DNA of 64,000 bases from Streptomyces sp. RerS4 (GCF_023515955.1 NZ_CP097322.1:3433501-3497500), one strand, 5' to 3'; positions 54,088 through 63,090 are shown, numbered from the stretch's first letter. The notes: generated from the letters alone by a model not told the origin. A program made the numbers and translations.

Positions 54088-54606
54088 ATGCCACTGACGC
54101 TTACCGTGCGGCCGGGGCCGTGGCCGGCCAAGCGGATGTTCGACCTCGTCGGCGCGGTGATCCTGCTCGGGGTGTGCGCCGTGCCGCTGCTGCTGACCGC
54201 CGCCGCGCTCTACGCGGCCCTGCGCGCGCGGGTCCTCGTACGGGAGCCCACCCTCGGGATGGCCGGGCGGCCGTTTCGCACCTGGCGGCTGCGCACGGAG
54301 GGGGCGGGTCGGCTGGGGGCGGCCGTACGGGGTTGCGCCCTGGACGTGATGCCACAGCTGCTGAACGTCCTGCGGGGCGAGATGTCTCTGGTCGGACCGC
54401 TCCCGCGAGCGGAGGTGGATCGACCGGACCGACTGTGGGTAAGACCCGGAATGACCGGATTGTGGCAGGTCAGCGCACGATCCGACCTCCCCTGGGAGGA
54501 GATGGCGCTGCTGGACCGGCACTATGTGGAGAGCCATTGGCTGGGGATGGATCTCGCGATCCTCGCGCAGACCCCTCGGGCGGCCTACCGACAGAGGCAT
54601 GCCTGA
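54088..54606 (+). CDS. Bacterial sugar transferase (truncated-size initiating glycosyltransferase type)
   Basis: A 172-residue protein matching the catalytic end of polyprenyl-phosphate sugar-phosphate transferases: KRMFDLVGAVILLGVCAVPLLL (membrane re-entrant helix), FRTWRLRTEG, LNVLRGEMSLVGPLPRAEVD, and RPGMTGLWQVSARSDLPWEE followed by LDRHYVESHWLGMDLAIL. It is shorter than full-length WbaP/EpsL types, corresponding to the minimal PglC-like unit. It probably primes a surface glycan, but no glycan cluster is nearby. The start is uncertain; GTG 54025 is the alternative. Confidence 0.85.
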   Translation: MPLTLTVRPGPWPAKRMFDLVGAVILLGVCAVPLLLTAAALYAALRARVLVREPTLGMAGRPFRTWRLRTEGAGRLGAAVRGCALDVMPQLLNVLRGEMSLVGPLPRAEVDRPDRLWVRPGMTGLWQVSARSDLPWEEMALLDRHYVESHWLGMDLAILAQTPRAAYRQRHA

Positions 54607-54668
54607 GCGACACAGATCACCGCTCGCTCACCTACAGTGCGGCGCGGGAAATGGGTAACCTCAAGCCT

Positions 54669-54694
54669 TGACTCAATAAGTTACCGCTTAGTAA
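54669..54694 (+). promoter_or_regulatory. Promoter and palindrome upstream of the EtfD-like gene
   Basis: TTGACT (54669-54674) is a good -35, with TAGTAA as a possible -10 about 15 bp on. TTAC-CGCTTA-GTAA (54681-54694) is a dyad in the TTAC(N6)GTAA form used by several TetR-type fatty-acid regulators. The protein starts at 54717 after GAGGAG. Confidence 0.5.
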
Positions 54695-54716
54695 GTCCCG
54701 CCCGAGGAGCCCTCCC

Positions 54717-57476
54717 ATGCAACTCGCCGCGATCATCGTGTCGCTGGTCCTGACCGTGGTCGGCGTCGCGCTGCTCGCCCGAGCCGTGGCGCAGATCTAC
54801 CGGTTCGTGAAACTCGGCCAACCCGTCCCGGCGGGCAGCCGCACGGACCGTCCGAAGGAACGAACGATCACCCTGGTCAGGGAGTTCCTCGGGCACAGCC
54901 GGATGAACCGCTGGGGCATCGTCGGCTTCGCCCACTGGTTCGTCGCGATCGGCTTCCTGACGCTGCCGCCGACCCTGGTGCAGGCGTACGGCCAGCTGTT
55001 CCAGGCCGACTGGATGCTGCCGATCGTCGGCGAATTCCTGCCGTTCGAGATGTACACCGAGTTCATCGGCCTGATGACGGTCGTCGGCATCGTCGTGCTC
55101 ATGGCGATCCGACTGCTCAACCTTCCCTCGCGGGCCGGTCGCAAGTCCCGCTTCGCCGGCTCGAAGGCCTGGCAGGCGTACTTCGTCGAGTACATCATCC
55201 TGACGATCGGCCTCGCGATCCTCGCGCTGCGCGGTCTTGAGGGCGCGATCCACCACGTGGACGCGTACGAGCCGGCGTACTTCGTCTCGTACCCGCTGGT
55301 CCTGGCCTTCAAGGGGATGTCGCTCGGCGCCCTGCAGAACGCCATCTACTTCACCGCGATGATCAAGATCGGCACCTCGCTGATCTGGATGATCACGGTC
55401 TCGCTCAACACCAACATGGGTGTCGCCTGGCACCGCTTCCTGGGCTTCCCGAACATCTGGTTCAAGCGGAACGCGGACGGCGCGACGGCGCTCGGCGCCC
55501 TCCAGCCGATGACCAGCGGCGGCAAGGAGATCGACTTCGAGGAGCCGGGCGAGGACGACGTCTTCGGCGTCTCCCAGGTCGAGCAGTTCTCCTGGAAGGG
55601 CATCCTCGACTTCTCCACCTGCACCGAGTGCGGTCGCTGCCAGTCGCAGTGCCCCGCCTGGAACACCGGCAAGCCGCTGTCCCCGAAGCTCCTGATCATG
55701 TCGCTGCGCGACCACGCGCACGCCAAGGCCCCGTACCTGCTGGCCGGCGGCGGCAAGACGATGGAGGGCGAGGAGAAGGCGTCCGCCGAGGCGCTGAAGG
55801 ACGTCCCGGCGGCGGCTCTGGCCGAGGCCGAGCGCCCGCTGATCGGCACCGTCGAGGAGAACGGCGTCATCGACCCGGACGTGCTGTGGTCCTGCACCAC
55901 CTGCGGTGCGTGCGTGGAGCAGTGCCCGGTCGACATCGAGCACATCGACCACATCGTCGACATGCGCCGCTACCAGGTGATGATCGAGAGCGCGTTCCCG
56001 TCGGAGGCGGGCACGATGCTCAAGAACCTGGAGAAGAAGGGCAACCCCTGGGGTCTGGCCAAGAAGCAGCGCGTCGAGTGGACGAAGGAGGTCGACTTCG
56101 AGGTCCCGATCATCGGGAAGGACGCGGAGGACCTCTCCGAGTTCGACTACCTGTACTGGGTCGGCTGCGCGGGCGCCCTGGAAGACCGCGCGAAGAAGAC
56201 GACGAAGGCCTTCGCGGAGCTGCTGAACATCGCGGGCGTCAAGTTCGCGATCATGGGCGGCGACGAGAAGTGCACCGGTGACTCGCCGCGCCGCCTCGGC
56301 AACGAGCCGCTGTTCCAGCAGCTGGGCCAGGAGAACGTGGCCATGCTGAACATGGCCTTCGGCGAGGACGACGAGGACCCGTCCACGAAGAAGCCGAAGT
56401 CCGCGAAGCGGATCGTCTCGACCTGCCCGCACTGCTTCAACACCATCGCGAACGAGTACCCGCAGCTGGGCGGCGAGTACGAGGTCATCCACCACACGCA
56501 GCTGCTCCAGCACCTGATCGACGAGGGCCGGCTGACGCCGGTGACGCCGGTCGACGGGCTGATCACGTACCACGACCCGTGCTACCTGGGCCGGCACAAC
56601 AAGGTCTACACGCCGCCGCGCGAGATCATGTCGGCCGTGCCGGGCCTGCGCCAGCAGGAGATGCACCGCCACAAGGAGCGGGGCTTCTGCTGTGGCGCCG
56701 GTGGCGCGCGGATGTGGATGGAGGAGCGGATCGGCAAGCGCATCAACAACGAGCGCGTCGACGAGGCCCTGTCCCTCAACCCGGACATCGTCTCGACCGC
56801 CTGCCCGTTCTGCCTGGTCATGCTGACCGACTCGGTGAACGGCAAGAAGAACGAGGGCCAGGCCAAGGAGTCCGTCCAGGTCGTGGACGTCGCCCAGCTG
56901 CTGCTGGAGTCGGTCAAGGCCCCGGAGCCGACGGAGGAAGAACTCGCGGCGGCCGCGGCGGAGGCGGAGGCGGTAGCCGCCGCGGCGGCGGAGGCGGAGG
57001 CTGCGGCCAAGGCGGAAGCCGAGGCGAAGGCTGCGGCCGAGGCGAAGGCGGCCGCTGAGGCGAAGGCCAAGGCTGAGGCTGAGGCTGAGGCTGAGGCGAA
57101 GGCCAAGGCCGAGGCGGAAGCCGAGGCTGCGGCGAAGGCCAAGGCCAAGGCCGAGGCGGACGCGAAGGCGAAGGACGCCGAGGCGGAGGCTGAAGCACAG
57201 CCCGAGGCTGAGGCGGACGCGGAGCCCGAGGCGGAAGCCGAGACCGAGCCCGAGGTCGACGCGGAGCCCGGGGCGAAGGCGGCGGACGCCGACGAGCCGG
57301 AGGCGGACGCCGACGAGGCCAAGGCCGAGGCGGCCGACGCGGCCAAGGCCGAGGAGCCGAAGGTGGAGGCTGCGGCTGAGGCTGAGGCCAAGGACTCCGA
57401 CGCGGACGCTGACGCCGAGGCCGCCAAGGGCGACGACGAGCCCGCCGAGGCGAAGAAGCCGGAAGAGGCCAAGTAG
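54717..57476 (+). CDS. EtfD-like (Fe-S)-binding membrane oxidoreductase with long Ala/Glu/Lys tail
   Basis: A 919-residue protein homologous in layout to mycobacterial EtfD, which passes electrons from ETF (beta-oxidation) to the menaquinone pool. Residues 1-250 hold about six membrane helices. Two 4Fe-4S ferredoxin motifs follow: CTECGRCQSQCP (near 302) and CTTCGACVEQCP (near 393). CCG domains with HDPCYLGRHNKVY, FCCGAGGARMW and CPFCLVM cover about 480-715. From about 740 to 919 the protein is a low-complexity Ala/Glu/Lys/Asp helix-forming tail built from EAKA/EAEA-type repeats, which is unusual. GAGGAG precedes ATG 54717. Confidence 0.88.
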   Translation: MQLAAIIVSLVLTVVGVALLARAVAQIYRFVKLGQPVPAGSRTDRPKERTITLVREFLGHSRMNRWGIVGFAHWFVAIGFLTLPPTLVQAYGQLFQADWMLPIVGEFLPFEMYTEFIGLMTVVGIVVLMAIRLLNLPSRAGRKSRFAGSKAWQAYFVEYIILTIGLAILALRGLEGAIHHVDAYEPAYFVSYPLVLAFKGMSLGALQNAIYFTAMIKIGTSLIWMITVSLNTNMGVAWHRFLGFPNIWFKRNADGATALGALQPMTSGGKEIDFEEPGEDDVFGVSQVEQFSWKGILDFSTCTECGRCQSQCPAWNTGKPLSPKLLIMSLRDHAHAKAPYLLAGGGKTMEGEEKASAEALKDVPAAALAEAERPLIGTVEENGVIDPDVLWSCTTCGACVEQCPVDIEHIDHIVDMRRYQVMIESAFPSEAGTMLKNLEKKGNPWGLAKKQRVEWTKEVDFEVPIIGKDAEDLSEFDYLYWVGCAGALEDRAKKTTKAFAELLNIAGVKFAIMGGDEKCTGDSPRRLGNEPLFQQLGQENVAMLNMAFGEDDEDPSTKKPKSAKRIVSTCPHCFNTIANEYPQLGGEYEVIHHTQLLQHLIDEGRLTPVTPVDGLITYHDPCYLGRHNKVYTPPREIMSAVPGLRQQEMHRHKERGFCCGAGGARMWMEERIGKRINNERVDEALSLNPDIVSTACPFCLVMLTDSVNGKKNEGQAKESVQVVDVAQLLLESVKAPEPTEEELAAAAAEAEAVAAAAAEAEAAAKAEAEAKAAAEAKAAAEAKAKAEAEAEAEAKAKAEAEAEAAAKAKAKAEADAKAKDAEAEAEAQPEAEADAEPEAEAETEPEVDAEPGAKAADADEPEADADEAKAEAADAAKAEEPKVEAAAEAEAKDSDADADAEAAKGDDEPAEAKKPEEAK

Positions 57477-57492
57477 GCGAGGCACCGTAAAG

Positions 57493-57536
57493 ACGGCAGA
57501 CGGCCGGTCCCCGAGGGGGGACCGGCCGTCTGCCGT
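57493..57536 (+). terminator. Strong terminator after the EtfD-like gene
   Basis: A perfect 20-bp stem (57493-57512 with 57517-57536) around a GAGG tetraloop, starting 17 nt past the stop codon. Confidence 0.9.
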
Positions 57537-57689
57537 TGCTCAAGGGCCTCAGAGACCCGCAACCGGGTAAATCACCCACAGCCGCGCCGCCCCCGCCTCC
57601 CCCTAGGGGATGTCACAGCTCAGCCGCAAAGGCGACGTGTTCGGGTACCCCGTCCCCCCGCGCCCGGCGGAGCAGGTACTTTCGATCAC

Positions 57690-58610
57690 GTGGCTGGATT
57701 CAGGATCGGACGCGGGCGCGACAACAACCGCCCCCCGCAACAACCCCCGCACACCCCGCGGCAGCAGCCGTACGGTCAGCAGCAGCAAGCGCCGCAGCCG
57801 CCGTACGGGCATCAGCCGTACCCTCCCGCCGGCCCGCCCCCGCAGCAGGCCTGGCCCCAGCAGGGCGCGGCCGGGGGCCACGGTGAGCCGGAGTACTTCG
57901 ACCCGTACGGGCAGCAGCCGCAGCAGCCGCAGAGCCCGTACACGGTCCCGCACGAGTCGGCGTACGCCAACAACCCGGGGCACACGCAGGCCTTCTCCGT
58001 CGGCGACGACCCGTACGGCCAGGCGGCGACCTACCAGGCGGGCGCGGCCCCGGCCGAGGCGCCCGTCGGGCCGCGGCTGCACTGGAAGCAGCTCCTGCGC
58101 GGCATCGTGCTGCGCCCGGGGCCGACGTTCCTCCAGATGCGCGACTACGCCGTGTGGGGCCCCGCGCTCGTCGTGACGTTCGTCTACGGCATGCTCGCGG
58201 TCTTCGGCTTCGACAAGGCCCGCGAGGACGCCATCAAGGCGACCCTCACCCAGGCGATCCCGATCGTGCTCAGCGCGGGCGTGGCGTTCGTCATCTGCGG
58301 GCTGATCCTGGGCGCCGTCACGCACACCCTCGCGCGCCAGCTCGGCGGCGACGGCGCGTGGCAGCCGACGATCGGGCTGTCGATGCTGGTCATGTCGATC
58401 ACGGACGCCCCGCGCCTGCTCGTCGCGATCTTCCTGGGCGGCGACAACATGGTCGTGCAGGTGCTCGGCTGGCTCACGTGGCTGGCGGCGGGCGCGCTGT
58501 TCACGTCACTGATCAGCAAGTCGCACGACCTGCCGTGGCAGAAGGCGCTGGGCGCGTCGGCGATCCAGCTGGTCGCCCTGCTGTCGCTGATCAAGCTCGG
58601 CACGCTGTAG
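57690..58610 (+). CDS. Yip1-family membrane protein
   Basis: A 306-residue protein. The first 120 residues are Gln/Pro/Tyr-rich and disordered (QQPYGQQQQAPQPPYGHQPY). The rest is a Yip1-like domain with about five membrane helices (PALVVTFVYGMLAVFGF, IPIVLSAGVAFVICGLILGA, ... ALLSLIKLGTL) preceded by the amphipathic GIVLRPGPTFLQMRDY. GTG 57690 lies 7 nt after TACTTT, so it is probably leaderless. The function of bacterial Yip1 proteins is not established. Confidence 0.88.
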   Translation: MAGFRIGRGRDNNRPPQQPPHTPRQQPYGQQQQAPQPPYGHQPYPPAGPPPQQAWPQQGAAGGHGEPEYFDPYGQQPQQPQSPYTVPHESAYANNPGHTQAFSVGDDPYGQAATYQAGAAPAEAPVGPRLHWKQLLRGIVLRPGPTFLQMRDYAVWGPALVVTFVYGMLAVFGFDKAREDAIKATLTQAIPIVLSAGVAFVICGLILGAVTHTLARQLGGDGAWQPTIGLSMLVMSITDAPRLLVAIFLGGDNMVVQVLGWLTWLAAGALFTSLISKSHDLPWQKALGASAIQLVALLSLIKLGTL

Positions 58611-58633
58611 TCGTCGTAGACGCGGCACGACGA

Positions 58634-58676
58634 GAGAGGGGCCCGGCACGCGCACAGCGCGCGCCGGGCCCCTCTC
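58634..58676. terminator. Terminator between convergent Yip1 and phosphoribosyltransferase genes
   Basis: GAGAGGGGCCCGGC (58634-58647) pairs perfectly with GCCGGGCCCCTCTC (58663-58676), and the stem continues inward through GCGC pairs after one mismatch to an ACA loop. Confidence 0.88.
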
Positions 58677-58701
58677 ACATCTCACATGTCACATCTCGCG
58701 C

Positions 58702-59202
58702 TTACGCGTCGAGGACCTGGCCCTCGCGCTTCACGACGGGCGGCTGGACCGACCACGGGAACTCGATCCAGTCGTCGGTGCGCTTCCACACGTATTCGCA
58801 CTGAACGAGCGAGTGCGACTTCTCGTAGATGACGGCGGAGCGCACCTCGGCGACGTGGCCGAGGCAGAAGTCGTGGACGAGCTTGAGCGTCTTGCCGGTG
58901 TCGGCGACGTCGTCGGCGATCAGCACCTTCTTGTCGGTGAAGTCGATCGCCTCGGGGACGGGAGCCAGCATGACCGGCATTTCGAGAGTGGTACCCACTC
59001 CCGTGTAGAACTCGACGTTCACCAGGTGGATGTTCTTGCAGTCCAGCGCGTAGGCCAGGCCGCCCGCCACGAACACGCCGCCGCGGGCGATGCTCAGGAT
59101 GATGTCGGGCTCGTAGCCGTCGTCGGCGATGGTCTGCGCGAGCTCGCGCACCGCCTGCCCGAATCCCTCGTACGACAGGTTCTCGCGTACTGCGTCGCTC
59201 AT
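58702..59202 (-). CDS. Phosphoribosyltransferase (type I fold)
   Basis: A 166-residue purine/xanthine-type PRTase: [17 protein letters not shown] at the N-terminus, [21 protein letters not shown] with the pyrophosphate-loop region, the PRPP motif [18 protein letters not shown] (about 91-108) and the C-terminal hood [13 protein letters not shown]. Likely hypoxanthine/guanine/xanthine salvage, but base preference is unproven. Its start overlaps the dcd stop by 4 bp (ATGA), so both nucleotide genes are one unit. Confidence 0.92.
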   Translation of the reverse strand: MSDAVRENLSYEGFGQAVRELAQTIADDGYEPDIILSIARGGVFVAGGLAYALDCKNIHLVNVEFYTGVGTTLEMPVMLAPVPEAIDFTDKKVLIADDVADTGKTLKLVHDFCLGHVAEVRSAVIYEKSHSLVQCEYVWKRTDDWIEFPWSVQPPVVKREGQVLDA

Positions 59203-59786
59203 GCCTCGTGCCTCACCTGGGTGCGGTGGAAGTTCTGGAAGGAGCGCGAGGCGGTCGGCCCGCGCTGTCCCTGGTACCGGGAGCCGTACCGCTCACTGCC
59301 GTACGGGAACTCCGCGGGCGAGCTGAGCCGGAACATGCACAGCTGCCCGATCTTCATGCCCGGCCACAGCTTGATCGGAAGCGTGGCCAGGTTCGACAGC
59401 TCCAGCGTCACGTGCCCGGAGAACCCGGGGTCGATGAAACCGGCGGTCGAATGCGTCACCAGACCCAGCCGGCCGAGGCTGGACTTGCCTTCCAGACGGG
59501 AGGCGATGTCCTCGGGGAGCGAGATGACCTCGTACGTGGAGGCGAGGACGAACTCACCCGGATGCAGGATGAAGGCCTCGTCCCCGTCGGGCTCGACCAT
59601 GCGGGTCAGGTCGGCCTGCTCGATGGCGGGGTCGATGTGCGCGTAGCGGTGGTTCTCGAAGACGCGGAAGAACCGGTCGAGGCGCACGTCGATGCTGGAG
59701 GGCTGCACCATCGACTCGTCGAAGGGGTCAATGCGAACCCGTCCGCTGTCGATCTCGGCCCGGATGTCTTTGTCGGAGAGAAGCAC
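59199..59786 (-). CDS. dcd: dCTP deaminase
   Basis: Converts dCTP to dUTP (some actinobacterial forms also yield dUMP). The 195-residue protein is complete: [37 protein letters not shown], the catalytic-loop [20 protein letters not shown] with the active-site Glu/Ser/Arg region, and the C-terminal [23 protein letters not shown] 59786 is 6 nt after TATCCT, a leaderless promoter; the longer reading is rejected. Confidence 0.96.
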   Translation of the reverse strand: MLLSDKDIRAEIDSGRVRIDPFDESMVQPSSIDVRLDRFFRVFENHRYAHIDPAIEQADLTRMVEPDGDEAFILHPGEFVLASTYEVISLPEDIASRLEGKSSLGRLGLVTHSTAGFIDPGFSGHVTLELSNLATLPIKLWPGMKIGQLCMFRLSSPAEFPYGSERYGSRYQGQRGPTASRSFQNFHRTQVRHEA

Positions 59787-59851
59787 GTCCCGAGGATACG
59801 CAGAGCGCGCGGGCCACCCCCAATCGGAGCCACACCCGCGCGCCCCCTGCC

Positions 59852-60019
59852 CTACCGCTTGGGCGAACCTCCGACGGGCACGGCATGGCGCAGCCGCGCG
59901 CACCGCGGACACCGCAGCAGCCGCCCGGGGCCGATCCGGCCGGCACCGAGATGCTGCAGCGGGAACGAAGCGGTACTGAACACGTGCCCTTCGGCACAGC
60001 GGACGACGGTGTGCTCCAT
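59852..60019 (-). CDS. Small zinc-ribbon-like protein
   Basis: A 55-residue protein: [19 protein letters not shown], then [17 protein letters not shown], then [15 protein letters not shown]. The C-x-x-G-H and C-P-R-C knuckles look like a rubredoxin/zinc-ribbon fold. AAAGGGA lies 6 nt before ATG 60019. Its compact form and conserved-looking knuckles favour a real gene. Function unknown. Confidence 0.78.
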   Translation of the reverse strand: MEHTVVRCAEGHVFSTASFPLQHLGAGRIGPGRLLRCPRCARLRHAVPVGGSPKR

Positions 60020-60245
60020 CGAGTCCCTTTCCCCAACGAGCCGTACTGCGATGAATCGCCACATTAGGGGATGAACAGGACCCAGCGCCGGCCGCCGCTC
60101 CGAACCGCTACGGTACGCCCCAACTCCCGCCCCCACGAACCCTGGTGCCCCCGAAAACGACAACGACCCCGCGGGCCGATTCACCGGGGGTCGATCATGG
60201 GGTAAAGTGTGCAACGGTAAGGATCCGGGCAACTGGACCGCCCAT

Positions 60246-60319
60246 GCGGATGTAGTTTAATGGTAGAACATGAGCTTCCCAAGCTTATAGCGCGGGTTCG
60301 ATTCCCGTCATCCGCTCCA
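60246..60319 (+). tRNA. tRNA-Gly (anticodon CCC)
   Basis: A complete cloverleaf: acceptor GCGGATG pairs with CATCCGC, D-arm GTTT...GAAC, anticodon stem TGAGC/GCTTA with loop TTCCCAA (anticodon CCC, reading GGG), variable TAGC, T-arm GCGGG-TTCGATT-CCCGT. The 3' CCA is encoded (60317-60319). A rho-independent terminator follows. The DNA beyond it is a pseudogene-rich accessory zone. Confidence 0.97.
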
Positions 60320-60324
60320 CGACA

Positions 60325-60351
60325 AAGCCCCAGGTCAGAGATCTGGGGCTT
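60325..60351 (+). terminator. Rho-independent terminator of tRNA-Gly
   Basis: AAGCCCCAG (60325-60333) pairs perfectly with CTGGGGCTT (60343-60351) and is followed by TGTTTGTT, a rare T-rich tail in this genome. Confidence 0.9.
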
Positions 60352-60578
60352 GTTTGTTCCCCAAACCGGTCTCGCCGCCCGCACACCCTTGAGGCCCGCA
60401 AGATGGGGCACGCAGAGGGCACGAACCCTGCGCCCTCTCGCCGGGGCTCCCGCATGAGCCCACTGACCTGCACCTACGCCATCATCGCCACCACTGCAGC
60501 CCGGAGGAAGCCCTGAGCCGGGTATTCCCTTTGGCGGAATCACCGGGCCACCCTGTCCGCCTGCGGAATAATCAAGGC

Positions 60579-60926
60579 ATGGAAGCCACGCCCAGCGTCC
60601 CCGAGCTCCGCGGCACGAGATCCGCCAGGCGGCTTCCCGCCGAGCTCTCGGAGCTCGGCGGCCCCGCTCACGGGAACGTCGACCTTCCGCTGCACCTCGC
60701 GTGGTCCGGCCTGTCCCGGTTCGACCTCGACCAGCCACGATTGCGGATGAGCTGCTATCGGATCGTCCTGGCCGAGGGACAGCACGACGACCTGGTCCAC
60801 TACCTGAACCGGGAACTGCTCATCGCCATGTGGCCTGTCCTGCGCACGCTGATCAGCCGGGACATCCGCGACGTCTGGGAGAGCGCCTTCGACGAGCTGG
60901 CTCCCCACACCCGGGCCGCTGCGTGA
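60579..60926 (+). CDS. Hypothetical protein upstream of an AbiEii-type gene
   Basis: A 115-residue protein: PLHLAWSGLSRFDLDQPRLR, MSCYRIVLAEGQHDDLVHYL and LNRELLIAMWPVLRTLISRD, ending in an acidic Ala tail. It is read as a partner of the following AbiEii-like nucleotidyltransferase gene, which it overlaps by 4 bp (GTGA). It is too short and different from AbiEi to be called that antitoxin. ATG 60579 is chosen over 60531 because coding bias begins there; TAATCA 9 nt upstream could be a leaderless -10. Confidence 0.68.
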   Translation: MEATPSVPELRGTRSARRLPAELSELGGPAHGNVDLPLHLAWSGLSRFDLDQPRLRMSCYRIVLAEGQHDDLVHYLNRELLIAMWPVLRTLISRDIRDVWESAFDELAPHTRAAA

Positions 60927-61234
60927 ATCTCACGGCACTGCACCGGCGGCTCCTCGCAGATGTCCTCGCCGTGGGCGATGTCTACCCGCTTGTGCTCACG
61001 GGCGGCTACGCCGTCCAGGCACACGGACTGGTCAACAGGGTCAGCCAGGTTCTCGATGTCGCCACCGAGAACCCGGAGTCGATGGAGAAGATCGCCGCCA
61101 CGGTGCGCGTCGGGCTGGAACAACGCGGCTGACACGTGCGGGCGTTGGAAACCGATCCGTTGTCCGCGCGCCTGATCGTCACCGACAGGGAGGCGGGACG
61201 TGGCGGATTCGGCCGGCCGATTCTTGTGCTCTGA
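60923..61234 (+). pseudogene. AbiEii-type nucleotidyltransferase, nonsense-disrupted and truncated
   Basis: GTG 60923 opens VNLTALHRRLLADVLAVGD, then YPLVLTGGYAVQAHGLVNR and VSQVLDVATENPESMEKIAA, the start of AbiEii/MNT-like nucleotidyltransferases (GGxAxxxHG...SxDLDVAT). The first Asp of the catalytic DLD is Val. At 61130-61132 a TGA replaces the expected Trp codon, after which the homology continues as HVRALETDPLSARLIVTD and then ends. The gene is therefore inactive. It probably belonged to a toxin-type pair with the overlapping upstream gene. Confidence 0.8.
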
Positions 61235-61346
61235 CAGGTGCCGCCAGATTCCCTGGATACGGCAGCGAACCTCCGGCGGCGGCCTTCGCCCGCCTCCTCC
61301 GACAGACGCGGACCCATGCCCCACAGCACGCCCGGCCCCACGAGGG

Positions 61347-61685
61347 TCACATGGCGTGGCTGATCCATCGCCGCAGCGCGACATGGGTGGTGTCGCCCAG
61401 TCGGCACAGGGCCTCGATGGCATCCTTGTCGCCCGGCAGGGGTGCGATACCCGCGGTGGTGAGAGCGGCATGCAGCTCCAGACGGCGACGGTCGGCCGGC
61501 TCGAGACGAGCGGACGGGCGGCTCGTCGGCTCTGGCGCGGGCAGAAGGTGGTCGCCGGGCTCCAGGACACCGCAGGCCGTCGGCGTCTGCTCCGGCAGGT
61601 CGTCGACCAGCGCGGCAGGAAAGCGGTACGGGTCGAGATCCCACAGCGCCACGGTGCCGGTGGTGAAAGCCTGAAAACCAGTCAC
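61347..61685 (-). CDS. Hypothetical protein
   Basis: A 112-residue protein beginning MTGFQAFTTGTVALWDLDPY. The C-terminal half ADRRRLELHAALTTAGIAPL, then PGDKDAIEALCRLGDTTHVA and ALRRWISHAM, looks like an ordinary folded helical domain. No family is recognised. GTG 61685 with GGAGG 5 nt upstream is preferred to the TTG/ATG region at 61718. Codon bias is normal for the genome. It lies among decayed genes, so its integrity is uncertain. Confidence 0.6.
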   Translation of the reverse strand: MTGFQAFTTGTVALWDLDPYRFPAALVDDLPEQTPTACGVLEPGDHLLPAPEPTSRPSARLEPADRRRLELHAALTTAGIAPLPGDKDAIEALCRLGDTTHVALRRWISHAM

Positions 61686-61915
61686 GAATGCCTCCTCGGT
61701 CGTCGTGCCACTGTGCAAGACGACTGCGGACAGAGCGGAGGCAGTTGCGGCGCACGACGTACTCCACTCGAATGTCCCCTACGGCATCTCGTCACAAGAG
61801 CGATGACCCAACCGGCAAGGACCGCTGCGCGACGGCCACCTCACGGCTCGCTCGACGCCGACGCCTCGCGAGTTCGATCCGGCCGCCCGGCCACAGCCAC
61901 CCCACGCCGACGGAG

Positions 61916-62827
61916 CTACCCTCCACCCGGAACGACCTGGTCCTGCGGGGCGGGTAGCTCCGGCCTTCCCTGTGCGGGTACGGATCCCGGTCCCGTCGCC
62001 CGGCCGGGTGCCGCCTGCCGCATTGCGGTGCGCTGTGTCGCACGGCGCCACAGGCGGGGCAGGAAGGTGTAGAAGCGGTCGGGCAGGAACACGGCGTCCG
62101 CGATGATCATCGCGCCGGAGAAGAGCGGCGCCGTGACGTAGCGGGTGATCGCGATCACCATCGGGAACTCGTCCACGAGGTGGGAGAGCGCGGGCCAGGG
62201 CTGGAACAGTTCGAGGTTCAGCGCGTAGTGCAGAGCGGTGCCGCCGCCCCAGGTGGAACCCTGGACCTTGTACAGGCCTGCCGATCCGTAGAGGAAGCAG
62301 ACCTGTGCGGCGATGACGAAGACGCCGCAGTTGTGCACCACCGGGTCAAGGTGACGCGGGCATGGCGGAGTTCCTGCGCGTACAAGCCCCGCACCGGCTC
62401 CGGCACGTCGCCCGCACGAGCCGACTTGAGCCGGTCGCGGCGTGCGTCCAGGGTCCAGCGCCGACCGCACGCGGTCAGGGCGAGGTACATAGGCAGGGCT
62501 GTCGGACAGGATCAGGACGCTGTTCCAGCCCGTCTACTCGAAGGGCTGTTCCGCCGGCGCAGGCGTCCAAGGGGAGTCGGGTCCCCAGATCTCTCCACGG
62601 TGCGGGAACTCGCGGAGCAGGAAGACCAGGTAGAGCAGCCCGTAGCCGATGCGCAGCACCGAGGCGGCATACAGGGACACCGGGCGGCCGGTGAGGAGGG
62701 CCCACAGAGCGGTGACCTGGCCGAGGAGCCACTGATGGGCGGCTCCGATGAGCGAAGTCCCTGGACTCTGGGAGCGTTGTGGTGCGGCTGCCGCAGGGGA
62801 GGGCCGGGAGGCCTGCTCATTTCCCAT
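61916..62827 (-). pseudogene. HTTM (VKOR-carboxylase-like) membrane protein, decayed
   Basis: Pieces of one HTTM-domain protein occur in order but broken. 62827-62534 gives MGNEQASRPSP, LTGRPVSLYAASVLRIGYGL and LVFLLREFPHRGEIWG up to an in-frame TAG. Then come TGWNSVLILSDSP, a jump to YLALTACGRRWTLDARRDRL in another frame, a second shift to VVHNCGVFVIAAQVCFLYGS, and VIAITRYVT joined directly to APLFSGAMIIADAVFLPDRF. Relative to the family at least two internal segments are deleted. The normal partner DUF5819 lies just upstream, also truncated. Confidence 0.82.
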
Positions 62828-63090
62828 GGGGGGTCGCCTTCCACCAGGGCAGGAGCCGGTTCTCGGTGGGTACCGGCGGGCGGCTCCCGGCGGCGGTGCC
62901 GGGAGCGGCGATGGGCGTCGTGACGACCCGAAGCTGAATGAAGTCGAACGTGTCGCCACCGTGGCGGGCGGCGAAGCGGTCCGCCACGATATTGCGCAGG
63001 TACTTCTGCATCATCACCGCCCGTTCCGAGCGTGCCGTGTCGCTTCCTCCGTGCGTCTCGACATAGGAGCTCCAGGCGCGGCTGCGTGGT
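62817..63090 (-). pseudogene. C-terminal remnant of a DUF5819 protein
   Basis: In frame to the stop at 62817, the minus strand reads RAWSSYVETHGGSDTARSER, MMQKYLRNIVADRFAARHGG and DFIQLRVVTTPIAAPG, the end of DUF5819 proteins that accompany HTTM genes. It overlaps the HTTM start by 11 bp, the usual coupling. Upstream of about 63090 the frame is lost into an XRE regulator fragment, so its N-terminal part was removed by a deletion. Confidence 0.75.

Noticed and set aside
54681..57485. A 934-codon minus-strand frame rich in Leu/Gly/Arg
   Set aside because: It is entirely antisense to the EtfD-like gene; the low-complexity LGLGLRL-type sequence mirrors the Ala/Glu/Lys tail on the other strand.
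61860..61890. A possible tRNA T-arm (GAGTTCGATCC) or attachment-site copy
   Set aside because: The bases flanking the TTCGATC loop do not pair, there is no acceptor stem, and it does not match the 3' end of tRNA-Gly at 60246-60319.
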